Of a DNA stretch of 18,180 nucleotides, positions 8,188 through 15,691 are shown one piece after another; within the stretch, counting starts at the first letter, position 1, and every line of letters starts with the position of its first letter. Location: contig CAMWTX010000008.1 in NCBI GenBank assembly GCA_947177315.1, forward strand, positions 1-18,180, given 5' to 3'. The notes below the pieces were generated by a model. That model was not told the origin of the DNA and made no database searches. It worked only from the letters and a program-made list of their open reading frames with translations. The stretch is from an uncultured Bacteroidales bacterium (GTDB lineage: Bacteria > Bacteroidota > Bacteroidia > Bacteroidales > P3). The translations under genes and the position numbers were made by a program.

Positions 8188-9366
8188 TTAATTTTTGGAA
8201 AACAACAATGCCGTGCAATTTCCTCCAAAACCCAAGGAATTGGAAAGCACATAGCGAAGCGGCGCTTCCCTGCTTTCCGTTACGGGAACCAAGCCCGTTT
8301 CCTCCATCGGACGGAAAAAATTTAAGTTGGGATAGATAACGCCCCTACGCAGGGCTTCTACCGAAAAAACAGCCTCTATGCCGCCTGCCGCCGCCAAGGT
8401 ATGCCCCGTAAAGCCTTTGGTGGAACTGAAAGGCGGCACTTTATCCCCGAACAAACGGCATAACGCCCGGCTTTCCGAAAGGTCGTTGTTGAGCGTGCCT
8501 GTTCCGTGCGCGTTCACGTAATCTATCTGACTCGCCGCCACCCCCGCTTTGCGCAAGGTGTCGTGCATAGCCTTATAACATCCCTCTCCCGTGGCGGAGG
8601 ATGCCGTTTGATGATAGGCGTCGTTGGCGTTTTCTCCACCCGCAAAATAAGCGTAGGGCTCTTTTTGCAAGGTATCTTCGCGTTGCAGCACGATATAGCC
8701 TGCGCCCTCTCCCAAATTCAATCCGGCACGGTCGGCATCAAAAGGACGGCAGGGCTTTTTGTCCAATATCATCAGTGAACCGAATCCGCCGAGTGTAAAC
8801 AGGCTCAGCACATCGGTTCCTCCCGCCACCACCCGGTCGGCGATACCGCAACGAATCAGCCTTGCCGCCGCCAAAATGGCATTGGCGGCCGAAGAACAGG
8901 CGGTGCTGATAGTGGTGGTATAGCCCTCTATGCCGCAATGACGGGCAATGGCCAAGGTAGAGGCCGCGCAATCGTGCATCGCCACATCCCGCAACCGTCC
9001 ATGCGCCGGGTCGGAAAGATAATCGGCATAAAACACTTCCGTTCTGTCCATGCCTCCCACCGATGTGCCCGACACCAAGCCCGTGCGCAAATCCTTCCCC
9101 TCTCCGCTGTCCGCCAAAGCCTCCTGTACCGCCAATATGCCCAATAATGCCGTCCGAGAATACAGGCACCGTTCTCCGAGCCCTGCCCGCAACGCCAAAT
9201 CCGCATTGCAAAAGGGCACTTCTCCCACCGGAAAGGCGGAAGGAGCGGACAAAAAGCGGGATTTCGGCACAATGCCGCTTTCCTGCCGGCTTATCGCCGC
9301 CCTATTCGCCTCCATTCCGATACCGAGGCAAGAAACGATACCTATACCGCTAACGGCAATCTTCAT
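8188..9366 (-). CDS. Beta-ketoacyl-ACP synthase (FabB/FabF type, ketosynthase 3)
   Basis: This full-length 392-residue condensing enzyme has an intact Cys-His-His triad: Cys157 in TISTACSSAAN, His287 in VNAHGTGT and His322 in KGFTGHTLAAAGG. It carries out decarboxylative condensation of a carrier-protein-bound acyl chain with malonyl-ACP in the cytoplasm. Its gene starts one base after the carrier-protein stop codon and is followed at once by the cysteine-less ketosynthase-like protein. It is therefore the most natural catalytic partner in a ketosynthase/chain-length-factor pair, comparable to ApeO-ApeC. Which of the three ketosynthases in the operon starts the chain and which elongates it cannot be told from sequence. 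Confidence 0.92.
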   Translation of the reverse strand: MKIAVSGIGIVSCLGIGMEANRAAISRQESGIVPKSRFLSAPSAFPVGEVPFCNADLALRAGLGERCLYSRTALLGILAVQEALADSGEGKDLRTGLVSGTSVGGMDRTEVFYADYLSDPAHGRLRDVAMHDCAASTLAIARHCGIEGYTTTISTACSSAANAILAAARLIRCGIADRVVAGGTDVLSLFTLGGFGSLMILDKKPCRPFDADRAGLNLGEGAGYIVLQREDTLQKEPYAYFAGGENANDAYHQTASSATGEGCYKAMHDTLRKAGVAASQIDYVNAHGTGTLNNDLSESRALCRLFGDKVPPFSSTKGFTGHTLAAAGGIEAVFSVEALRRGVIYPNLNFFRPMEETGLVPVTESREAPLRYVLSNSLGFGGNCTALLFSKN

Positions 9367-9367
9367 T

Positions 9368-9631
9368 TTACCGACGGTTTTTGGCTATGTACTCCGCCAA
9401 GGTTTCCACCGAATAGAACACCGGTTTGGCTTCGGCCGAATTCTGAAGCTTGATGCCGTAATTCTTCTCTAAAATCAGGATGATTTCCAAGGCATCGATT
9501 GAATCCAATCCCAAGCCTTCATCCCCGAACAAGGGAGCCTTGCTGTCGATATCCTCCGGCGTAATGTCTTCCAGATTCAATTCCCGAATCAAATGCTCCT
9601 TGAGTTCCCTAACCAACGTTTCCATTTCCAT
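9368..9631 (-). CDS. Acyl carrier protein 2
   Basis: This 87-residue acidic protein has a four-helix carrier-protein pattern and the phosphopantetheine attachment site GLDSIDALE, with Ser44. It should carry the aryl starter or growing polyene as a thioester in the cytoplasm after activation by a phosphopantetheinyl transferase encoded elsewhere. It sits between two ketosynthases, 23 bases after the fused ketosynthase 2 and one base before ketosynthase 3. Either the ATG at 9631 or the one at 9625 could be used; neither has a strong ribosome binding site. It differs clearly from the other carrier protein at 14165-14410, which suggests separate jobs, as for ApeE and ApeF. Confidence 0.93.
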   Translation of the reverse strand: MEMETLVRELKEHLIRELNLEDITPEDIDSKAPLFGDEGLGLDSIDALEIILILEKNYGIKLQNSAEAKPVFYSVETLAEYIAKNRR

Positions 9632-9654
9632 TCTGTTTTATGATGAATGATTCT

Positions 9655-11340
9655 TTATTTCCTTTCAAGCCATTTAAGGCGGACATCCCATTTTCCGTCT
9701 AAAAAGTCGCACCAACCGCAAACCGCCGCTTTGGCATATCCGCCGGCAACCAGCAAACGGGCGTAGTTTTCCGCTTGCCCGCTGTCCTGATTTTCGATAA
9801 AAAATGTGTTGTCGCCCTGTATCTTGTGACGGATGCAGATTTCGCCCGCCGCCACATTGGGCAGGGTATAAACGAATACGGCAGGCGATACAGGTTCTTT
9901 TTTTTCGTCTAAAATCCGCTGGTGCTGCAAGTCCGTATCCAACGAAGCCGACCTGTTGGCGAGCACCAGCGCCACTTCTTCGGGCGCAAGGTTGGTTTGA
10001 TCCAAAACACCGCCTATCAAGCGCTCCGCCGCTATATATGCAGCTTTGGAAAGGTCGCTCATCTTGTAGAATTTCATGTTGGGAGATTGCAGTTTCTTGA
10101 ATTCTTCCCGTATGAACTCGGCAAACGGTTTATCGGACAAAGGCAAGGTATAAGCGGCAACTTCCCGCACCTCAAAAGCGGCGTTCCGAGAAGAAGCAGA
10201 ATGCAGTCCGTCTTCAAGAGAAAGCACCACGGCGGCATTGCACCCGCCGAAACCCGATGCGGTCTTTACACAATGCTTTCCGTTTATCCGGACATGGGCT
10301 GCCGAAACTTGGAGAGGACAGGGCACGCCCGATTTCGAAAAACCCTTTGTGCCATATACGATACCCTCGCGAAGTTCCTGCGCGCTGATAAGGGTTTCCA
10401 CCACGCCCGAAGCCCCGAGCGTATGCCCGATATAACCTTTGAGGCTGTTGAGTGGAGCGTTCTCCAATCCCGCAAGATGAATGGCCTTGCTTTCCATCTC
10501 ATCGTTGTAGAGCGTGGCTGTGCCGTGCGTATTGACCATCGCCACTTCCTGCGGTTCAACACCCGCCTGCCGCATGGCCGCACGGATGGAGTAATACAGA
10601 CCGTCGCCCGTACGGGAAGGGCCTGATATATGATTGGCATCGTTCGTTACCGCACCGCCGGAAACCGCTACCGCCGGTTCCAAGGCCTTGCTTCTACACG
10701 TGGTCAACAAAAGCGCCCCGCAAGCCTCACCCAACGACAAACCGTCGCGGTCTTTGTCGTAAGGACGGCAAGGTTGGCCGCTTACCGACTTAAAGGCACG
10801 GAACCCCTCGGCGATAAAGGCCGAAAGCATATCGCCACCGGCAATCACCACATGGTCGCATACGCCGCTCAAAAGCAAACGTTGCCCCACCACAAACGCG
10901 GAAACGCCCGATATGCAGGCATTCGATATCGTTATGGGCGGAAAAGCGGCATGGAAATAAGCGGCGATTCTTCGGGCGCATTCACCCAAAAAAGCCTCGG
11001 AGGGAATTTCCCCGCCGCAATTTTCGATGCGCTCTATATTGCCTTTGGTGGAAGAAAAAATAAACCGCACGTTCTTGTCTGCCAGCGAAATACACGATTG
11101 TTCCAACACTTGTTCTACGGCACGGATGACATGGCTTTCAAGCCGGGTATAGCCTTGTATCGGCTCCGAACCGTCGCCAATCATCCGCCCGCAAACCATG
11201 CCCAAGGCTTCATCCAGGCGCAATCCCGTATGGTATTCGCGTATGGAAGAAAGCGTATCCCGCCTGTTTCCCAAAGCCGTCACGATACTGTCGGCCCCCA
11301 ACCAGATATGCCTTACTTCTTGAGCCATTTTTCTTTCCAT
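9655..11340 (-). CDS. Ketosynthase 2 fused to a C-terminal degenerate half-ketosynthase domain
   Basis: This 561-residue protein has a complete condensing enzyme in residues 1-380, with Cys142 in ISNACISGVSA, His272 in VNTHGTAT and His306 in KGYIGHTLGASG. The Cys context (NACISG rather than TACSS) is unusual. Residues about 388-561 form a second domain that itself looks like the N-terminal half of a ketosynthase: LANRSASLDTDL, then SPAVFVYTLPN, GEICIRHKIQG and LVAGGYAKAAVCGWCDF. Where its active cysteine would be it reads FFIENQDSGQA. As I recall, a separate small protein of this kind occurs in flexirubin clusters, so here it appears fused. It may act as a built-in partner or chain-length element. 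The ATG at 11340 overlaps the thioesterase gene by 28 bases; an in-frame ATG at 11328 is also possible. Confidence 0.9.
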   Translation of the reverse strand: MERKMAQEVRHIWLGADSIVTALGNRRDTLSSIREYHTGLRLDEALGMVCGRMIGDGSEPIQGYTRLESHVIRAVEQVLEQSCISLADKNVRFIFSSTKGNIERIENCGGEIPSEAFLGECARRIAAYFHAAFPPITISNACISGVSAFVVGQRLLLSGVCDHVVIAGGDMLSAFIAEGFRAFKSVSGQPCRPYDKDRDGLSLGEACGALLLTTCRSKALEPAVAVSGGAVTNDANHISGPSRTGDGLYYSIRAAMRQAGVEPQEVAMVNTHGTATLYNDEMESKAIHLAGLENAPLNSLKGYIGHTLGASGVVETLISAQELREGIVYGTKGFSKSGVPCPLQVSAAHVRINGKHCVKTASGFGGCNAAVVLSLEDGLHSASSRNAAFEVREVAAYTLPLSDKPFAEFIREEFKKLQSPNMKFYKMSDLSKAAYIAAERLIGGVLDQTNLAPEEVALVLANRSASLDTDLQHQRILDEKKEPVSPAVFVYTLPNVAAGEICIRHKIQGDNTFFIENQDSGQAENYARLLVAGGYAKAAVCGWCDFLDGKWDVRLKWLERK

Positions 11341-11768
11341 TTCGCCAAAAACGGAGGAACCGTCAGGCTCAACGCTCCGTTTGCATCCACAAAAACCTGC
11401 ATGGAACTTCCCCTTGCCGCCACCTCGCCGTCCGAATCGCGCCGTATCGTGTATTCAAAACACAGTTTAGCCGCCACCGTATCGATATACCGTATCTCCA
11501 CCGTAGCCGTGTCGCCCATTGTGAGCGGACGAAGGAACTGCAACTGCAAATCCACCACGGGAGCCGTGTAACCGCTTTCGTAAATATCCATATAGCCGAT
11601 ACCTCCGAATTGACGGCCGAAAGCCTCGCGTGCGTCTTCGAAATAACGCACGTATTCGCCGTGCCATACGATTTTCATCGAATCCACTTCGCTGAAACGG
11701 ACCCGTATCTGAACCGAATGACGCAAAAGCGCCTCGCCTTTATTCTGTTTTGTCTTGTTCCGAAGCAT
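11313..11768 (-). CDS. 4HBT-family acyl thioesterase
   Basis: This 151-residue single-hotdog protein carries the YbgC/4-hydroxybenzoyl-CoA thioesterase signature: RFSEVDSMKIVWHGEYVRYFEDARE, in which Asp29 matches the catalytic Asp and His36 follows it. It hydrolyses acyl-CoA or acyl-ACP thioesters. In aryl-polyene clusters a thioesterase of this type (ApeK in the Xenorhabdus naming, as I recall) is thought to release or proofread acyl intermediates. The ATG at 11768 is the only one upstream of the catalytic segment and lies inside the dehydratase gene, giving a 29-base overlap that suggests translational coupling. The gene end overlaps the fused ketosynthase by 28 bases. Whether it releases the final chain or removes dead-end intermediates is unknown. 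Confidence 0.88.
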   Translation of the reverse strand: MLRNKTKQNKGEALLRHSVQIRVRFSEVDSMKIVWHGEYVRYFEDAREAFGRQFGGIGYMDIYESGYTAPVVDLQLQFLRPLTMGDTATVEIRYIDTVAAKLCFEYTIRRDSDGEVAARGSSMQVFVDANGALSLTVPPFLAKWKEKWLKK

Positions 11769-12180
11769 CTTCCAAAACTATTTTCATGTTTCCGTGCGCT
11801 ATTTCCCTGCCTTCCACAAACACCACGGCACGCACCAGCGAAATGCCGAACACTTCCTGCACCACGGATATTTCCGTACAGAGTTTCTGCCCTGGGCGCG
11901 GAAATTCAAGCACTTCGAAATTATCGACCGAACCGATAAAGCCCAACCGCACCTCTTCGCCTTTCTGCAAGGCCAGCCAACCCACACGGGCCGCCGCCGA
12001 CTGCGCCATGTGTTCGATAATGCCGCATTCGCAAAACCTGCCGTCCTCACAAAACATATTCTGCGGAAGAACCGTAAGCGTGGTATGCGAAACACCCGCT
12101 TCGTCCAAACCTGCAAAACCGTCTATCATAACAACCGGCGGCCGCTGGGGTATCAGTTTTATAACGTCTGTTTCCTGCAT
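11740..12180 (-). CDS. ApeP-like 3-hydroxyacyl-ACP dehydratase subunit (hotdog)
   Basis: This 146-residue hotdog-fold protein starts with the LIPQRPPVVMID segment typical of FabZ/ApeP dehydratases. It keeps GIIEHMAQSAAA, where Glu56 falls at the catalytic acid position of FabZ. The HFPG histidine expected fourteen residues earlier is missing; the region reads LPQNMFCEDGRF. It therefore carries only one half of the usual His/Glu pair. The other half, His35, is in the hotdog domain of the glycosyltransferase fusion at 4560-6065. A heterodimeric ApeI:ApeP dehydratase is known from Xenorhabdus, and the same arrangement is likely here. It acts in each elongation cycle to make the polyene double bonds. 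Its start overlaps the methyltransferase gene by 22 bases and its end overlaps the thioesterase start. Confidence 0.88.
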   Translation of the reverse strand: MQETDVIKLIPQRPPVVMIDGFAGLDEAGVSHTTLTVLPQNMFCEDGRFCECGIIEHMAQSAAARVGWLALQKGEEVRLGFIGSVDNFEVLEFPRPGQKLCTEISVVQEVFGISLVRAVVFVEGREIAHGNMKIVLEDASEQDKTE

Positions 12181-13259
12181 ACCAATATCGAATGTCCCAT
12201 TCCCAAACCGTCGTGTATCGTTTCCACCTCAAGCCCCGCCGCCTCCACGCAACGCAACATATCGTCCGAATGATACATCTTGCTGTTGCCGTTGGCCATC
12301 GCCGTAAAATAAACGCTGGTGAGGGTAAGGCAATAAGCGGCGGTTTCAAATTGCTGGCGGTCCCAAAAAGTTTCCATGATGAGGAGACGTGTGTTCTCGT
12401 CCATAGCTTGGGCGGCACGGCGTAGAATGCTCGTTACCTGTTCTTCCGAAAAACAATCCAAAAACTGGCTCATCCAGATGATATCGAATTTCCGGGCGGG
12501 AAATGCCGTATTTTCATCCAACAGATTTGCACCGTAGCCCTGTATGCGCTCCGCTCCGGGTTTTCCTTCCGTGGCCTTCTTCATCAGCTCTATCTGTTGC
12601 GGCAGATCCATAACGGTAACCTCCACATCGGCATCGTATTCCACGCACTTCATAGCCCATCTTCCCGTGTTTCCGCCCACATCCAAAAGCGATTTCACCT
12701 TCCTTTCCCCATCGAAAACAAGCTTCAAGGCGGCATCGAAAGAAGCGTCCGAATAGTAGTGGTCGAATCCGAACCAACTCTTCTGAACCTCTTCGGGCAA
12801 AGAGGAAAGGGCTTCATAAATCGTCGCCCATTTGCCAAATACCTTCAATCCTTCCGGCTTGCCGTTTCGGAGTGACTCTTCCAAACTGAACAGACCCAAA
12901 TAATTGACATCGTGGTTAAAGTTCATGTTGGCACGCACCATCGGGTCGTTGAGCAGGAACCAACCCGTTTTCGAAAGCGTGTATCTTTGCCCCGAAACCT
13001 TAACCGTTCCTATCGACAGGGAGGCTTCCAACAAGACTTGCGCCGCATAGCGCGAAAGTGCCGTTTTCTGCATGATTTCCTCCTGCGTCAGACCTTTCGA
13101 AGCATCGGAAAGATATTGCAGGATGCCGAATTTCAGCATCAGCCGCGACACTTGGAACACCACCGGTGCAAAGGCAATTTCCTGGGCAAGATGCTGCGCT
13201 TCGGCCGCAGACAAGGTTTCGTGCGTGTATTCTTTTTCAAGAGCCGGAAACAACTTCAT
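12159..13259 (-). CDS. SAM-dependent methyltransferase (COMT/acetylserotonin-type fold)
   Basis: This 366-residue protein has an N-terminal helical/winged-helix dimerisation region (about 20-160) and a C-terminal Rossmann SAM domain with LLDVGGNTGRWA at 191-202 and the second-strand acid in VMDLPQQ at Asp218. This order is that of plant-type O-methyltransferases and their bacterial relatives. In those enzymes a conserved His-Asp-Trp motif supplies the general base. Here the aligned segment is LDCFSEEQ (267-274), so the histidine is replaced by Asp268. This argues against a standard O-methyltransferase and leaves carbon methylation of the ring, or a divergent O-methylation, as options. Aryl polyenes and flexirubins commonly carry a methyl group next to the phenol. 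The position of methylation here is inference. Confidence 0.87.
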   Translation of the reverse strand: MKLFPALEKEYTHETLSAAEAQHLAQEIAFAPVVFQVSRLMLKFGILQYLSDASKGLTQEEIMQKTALSRYAAQVLLEASLSIGTVKVSGQRYTLSKTGWFLLNDPMVRANMNFNHDVNYLGLFSLEESLRNGKPEGLKVFGKWATIYEALSSLPEEVQKSWFGFDHYYSDASFDAALKLVFDGERKVKSLLDVGGNTGRWAMKCVEYDADVEVTVMDLPQQIELMKKATEGKPGAERIQGYGANLLDENTAFPARKFDIIWMSQFLDCFSEEQVTSILRRAAQAMDENTRLLIMETFWDRQQFETAAYCLTLTSVYFTAMANGNSKMYHSDDMLRCVEAAGLEVETIHDGLGMGHSILVCRKQTL

Positions 13260-13284
13260 TCTTCAATTCTTTATTCGGACGTTT

Positions 13285-14172
13285 TCAACCAACATTCCAA
13301 AAACGATAAAAATTAAACCACTGGCGCGGATAAGTCTTTACTATCCGTTCCAAGGTCGCCACATAACGTTCCGCCAGTTTCTTTTCGTCGCCGGCTTCTT
13401 CGGGTGCGGCTTCGATAAAAATAAACCGGTACGTCCGCTTCCTTTCCCGCATCGCGTAATAAAAAAACACCGGCATCCGGCAACGTGTAACGATTCTAAA
13501 AGGCCCGTCCGGAAGAAGCACTTCCCCGTTGAGGAACTCCGCCGCAAGGGTCGCTTTCCTATCCACATAACGGTCGGCGTTGAAACAGACGTATTCGCCC
13601 TTGTTGAGCGCCACTTTTATCTGCACCATCGCTTCTACCGAACCCTTGTTCACCGCTATGATCTTGTAATCCGTACCGCATCCGCTTTTTTCCAGCACTT
13701 TCTTAATCCGTTCATGCTCGGCATCGAACATCACGATATTGATTTTCTTGCCGTATTTGCCGAAAAAAACGGAGCCAGCATCCCAACACCCCACATGCGC
13801 CCCCATCATCACAACACCCGAATTCGAAATCACTTCGATAAAACGGTTGTAGTTCTCAAATTCAAAACGGTACTTACGCTGCAAACCTGCACGGAGCGCC
13901 ACCCTGTCTATCAAGGTCTGCCCAAAAACATAGAAATGCCGGTAAACCTCAACGGCCGATTTCATGCGGCCATAGCCCAAACGCTTCCGGTTATATTCCC
14001 AAATTGCGCGCACCGCCTTGGGTGCGAAAAACAGAAAATGGAACACAACGACAGCCAAAACCGTATAGGCGAAACGAATTCCGAAAACCTTGATGGAAAA
14101 AACAAAGAAAAGGTATCCGAAACTGCCGCCCCGCGATTTTCCGTTCCACTGCCGTTCCTGTTCCTTATCCAT
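13285..14172 (-). CDS. LpxL/HtrB-like lysophospholipid acyltransferase family protein (ApeD-like)
   Basis: This 295-residue protein is probably inner-membrane associated, with hydrophobic helices at about 18-51. The acyltransferase core has the HX4D motif in GAHVGCWD, with His126 and Asp131, followed by conserved segments YVCFNADRYVD and LLPDGPFRI, as in LpxL/LpxM enzymes. LpxL proteins move acyl chains from ACP to lipid A. The copies in aryl-polyene clusters are thought to move the pigment acyl chain to a lipid acceptor or an acyl group to the pigment. It starts 5 bases inside the end of carrier protein 1 (8-base overlap including the stop), so the carrier protein is its natural acyl donor. 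A 25-base gap precedes the methyltransferase. The acceptor is unknown. Confidence 0.88.
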   Translation of the reverse strand: MDKEQERQWNGKSRGGSFGYLFFVFSIKVFGIRFAYTVLAVVVFHFLFFAPKAVRAIWEYNRKRLGYGRMKSAVEVYRHFYVFGQTLIDRVALRAGLQRKYRFEFENYNRFIEVISNSGVVMMGAHVGCWDAGSVFFGKYGKKINIVMFDAEHERIKKVLEKSGCGTDYKIIAVNKGSVEAMVQIKVALNKGEYVCFNADRYVDRKATLAAEFLNGEVLLPDGPFRIVTRCRMPVFFYYAMRERKRTYRFIFIEAAPEEAGDEKKLAERYVATLERIVKTYPRQWFNFYRFWNVG

Positions 14173-14410
14173 TTATTTTGGTATCGAGCAATTGATAGAA
14201 ATCGGCAAAGGTCTTGATGTCGATAAAGTCTGAACCATTGAGCGTAACGCCGAAATTCTGGTCTATCAACACCACCACATCCACCAAGTCCAAACTATCC
14301 ATCCCCAAGGTTTCCTTCAGCAAGGCATCCGGCAAAAACAAGGCTGCATCAAGCTCGAACTCCTCTGCCAGCACCTGATTTACTTTTGCGATAATCTCTT
14401 CCTTTGTCAT
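14165..14410 (-). CDS. Acyl carrier protein 1
   Basis: This 81-residue acidic carrier protein has the phosphopantetheine site GMDSLDLVD, with Ser39. The chosen ATG at 14410 is preceded by a purine-rich AAAGAG stretch. The longer frame, which begins with a TTG at 14452, would add a very basic, unlikely leader and overlap the preceding ketosynthase. It lies between ketosynthase 1, whose stop is 38 bases upstream, and the LpxL-like acyltransferase, which overlaps its end by 8 bases. It should hold acyl thioesters for chain extension or hand the finished chain to the acyltransferase. It is the counterpart of ApeE/ApeF; which of the two cannot be told. Confidence 0.93.
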   Translation of the reverse strand: MTKEEIIAKVNQVLAEEFELDAALFLPDALLKETLGMDSLDLVDVVVLIDQNFGVTLNGSDFIDIKTFADFYQLLDTKING

Positions 14411-14448
14411 TTTTTCTCTTTTTATCTTAGTTTTTAACCGACGTTTAA

Positions 14449-15675
14449 TCAAGCTTTAAACTTCTTTACAACCAAGGTGGAATTGGTTCCACCAAAGCCG
14501 AAAGAGTTACTCAGAAACATATCGAATCCCGCATCCACCCTACGGTTGGGAATATTCAACAAAGCGGAAGCCTCGTCGGGTTCTTCGAAATTGAGGTTGG
14601 GCGCGATAAAACCCTGTTGCATCATCAACATCGAATAAACCACCTCGCTGGCACCGGCCATCCACATTTCATGGCCTGTGAACGATTTGGTGGAGGCCAC
14701 ATAAGGCCGGCTGTTTCCGAACACTTCGGCTATCGCTTTGGCTTCGTTTAGGTCGCCTATGGGCGTGGAAGTGGCATGGGCGTTCACATAGCCTATTTCA
14801 TTTACCGAAACGCCTGCGTTTTCTATGGCACGGCGCAAGGAGGTGGCGGGTCCCACCACATTCGGAACGGAAATATGTTCGCCGTTCGATGAAAACCCAT
14901 AACCGATCACTTCGCCCAAAATCTTTGCCCCCCGCGCCACCGCCGATTCATAGCTCTCCAGAACCACTGCCGCCGCACCGCCGCTGGGAACCAAACCGTC
15001 CCGGTTCCTGTCGAAAGGCCGGGAAGCCTTTTCAGGAGCGTCTTCCCGCATGGAGAATGCGCTCAAAGCATCGAAATTCCCCACCGAATAAATGTTCACT
15101 TCTTCCGCGCCACCACAGATAATGCGGTCTTGCAATCCTTGTTTTATCAGAAGAAAAGCGATGCCGATGGCATGGGCGCCGCTGGCACACGCGCCCGATA
15201 CCGTAAAATTGATGCCGCGCAGGTTGAAAATCGTGGAAAGGTTCATGGTTACCGTCGAATTCATCGACTGGAAGATATTGCCCGAACCCACCATAGCGGT
15301 ATTACGTTTTTCCCGAATGATATCCACACCGGCAACCGTTGCCTCGGCGCAACTGTCGTTGCCGAACAATATGCCCGTTTCGTGCGCGGCAAGATAATCG
15401 CGGTCCATGCCCGCCTGCAACAAGGCTTCTTCGGTAGCCACATACGCATACTGCCCCTGTTCCGAAAGACAAAGCCGCTGCCGCCTGTCCAACCTGCCTT
15501 TCAGTTCAGGCAAGCGCAATATACCCGTCAACATGGAACGATACCCGAATTCCTTTCTTTTGGGATCGATGCCTATTCCCGATTTGCCTTCATAGAGAGA
15601 TTTCAACACTTGTTCCTTGTTCTCCCCTATGCAGGAATAGATTCCCATTCCTGTAATAACAACCCTTTTCTCCAT
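14449..15675 (-). CDS. Beta-ketoacyl-ACP synthase (FabF-like, ketosynthase 1)
   Basis: This 408-residue condensing enzyme has an intact triad: Cys163 in VSGACASGAHA, His300 in VNAHATSTPIGD and His335 in KSFTGHEMWMAGA. The C-terminal glycine-rich FGGTNSTLVV segment is also present. It resembles FabB/FabF and the elongating ketosynthases of flexirubin and aryl-polyene clusters. I chose the ATG at 15675, where MEKRVVITGMG is the classic start. The frame stays open further upstream but would run deep into the ketoreductase gene with a basic non-ketosynthase leader. It is separated from the ketoreductase stop by 16 bases and followed by a carrier protein, a typical reduction-condensation-carrier grouping. 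Confidence 0.92.
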   Translation of the reverse strand: MEKRVVITGMGIYSCIGENKEQVLKSLYEGKSGIGIDPKRKEFGYRSMLTGILRLPELKGRLDRRQRLCLSEQGQYAYVATEEALLQAGMDRDYLAAHETGILFGNDSCAEATVAGVDIIREKRNTAMVGSGNIFQSMNSTVTMNLSTIFNLRGINFTVSGACASGAHAIGIAFLLIKQGLQDRIICGGAEEVNIYSVGNFDALSAFSMREDAPEKASRPFDRNRDGLVPSGGAAAVVLESYESAVARGAKILGEVIGYGFSSNGEHISVPNVVGPATSLRRAIENAGVSVNEIGYVNAHATSTPIGDLNEAKAIAEVFGNSRPYVASTKSFTGHEMWMAGASEVVYSMLMMQQGFIAPNLNFEEPDEASALLNIPNRRVDAGFDMFLSNSFGFGGTNSTLVVKKFKA

Positions 15676-15691
15676 GTTTTCCTGTTTCGTC

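Noticed and set aside
8180..8218. Longer start for the chain-length-factor-like protein
   Set aside because: The longer frame begins with TTG inside the preceding ketosynthase gene; the ATG at 8179 gives a family-like start.
13072..14217. A 381-codon plus-strand open frame opposite the LpxL-like gene
   Set aside because: It spans a real gene junction on the other strand and shows no motif; all motifs (HX4D) are in the minus-strand frame.
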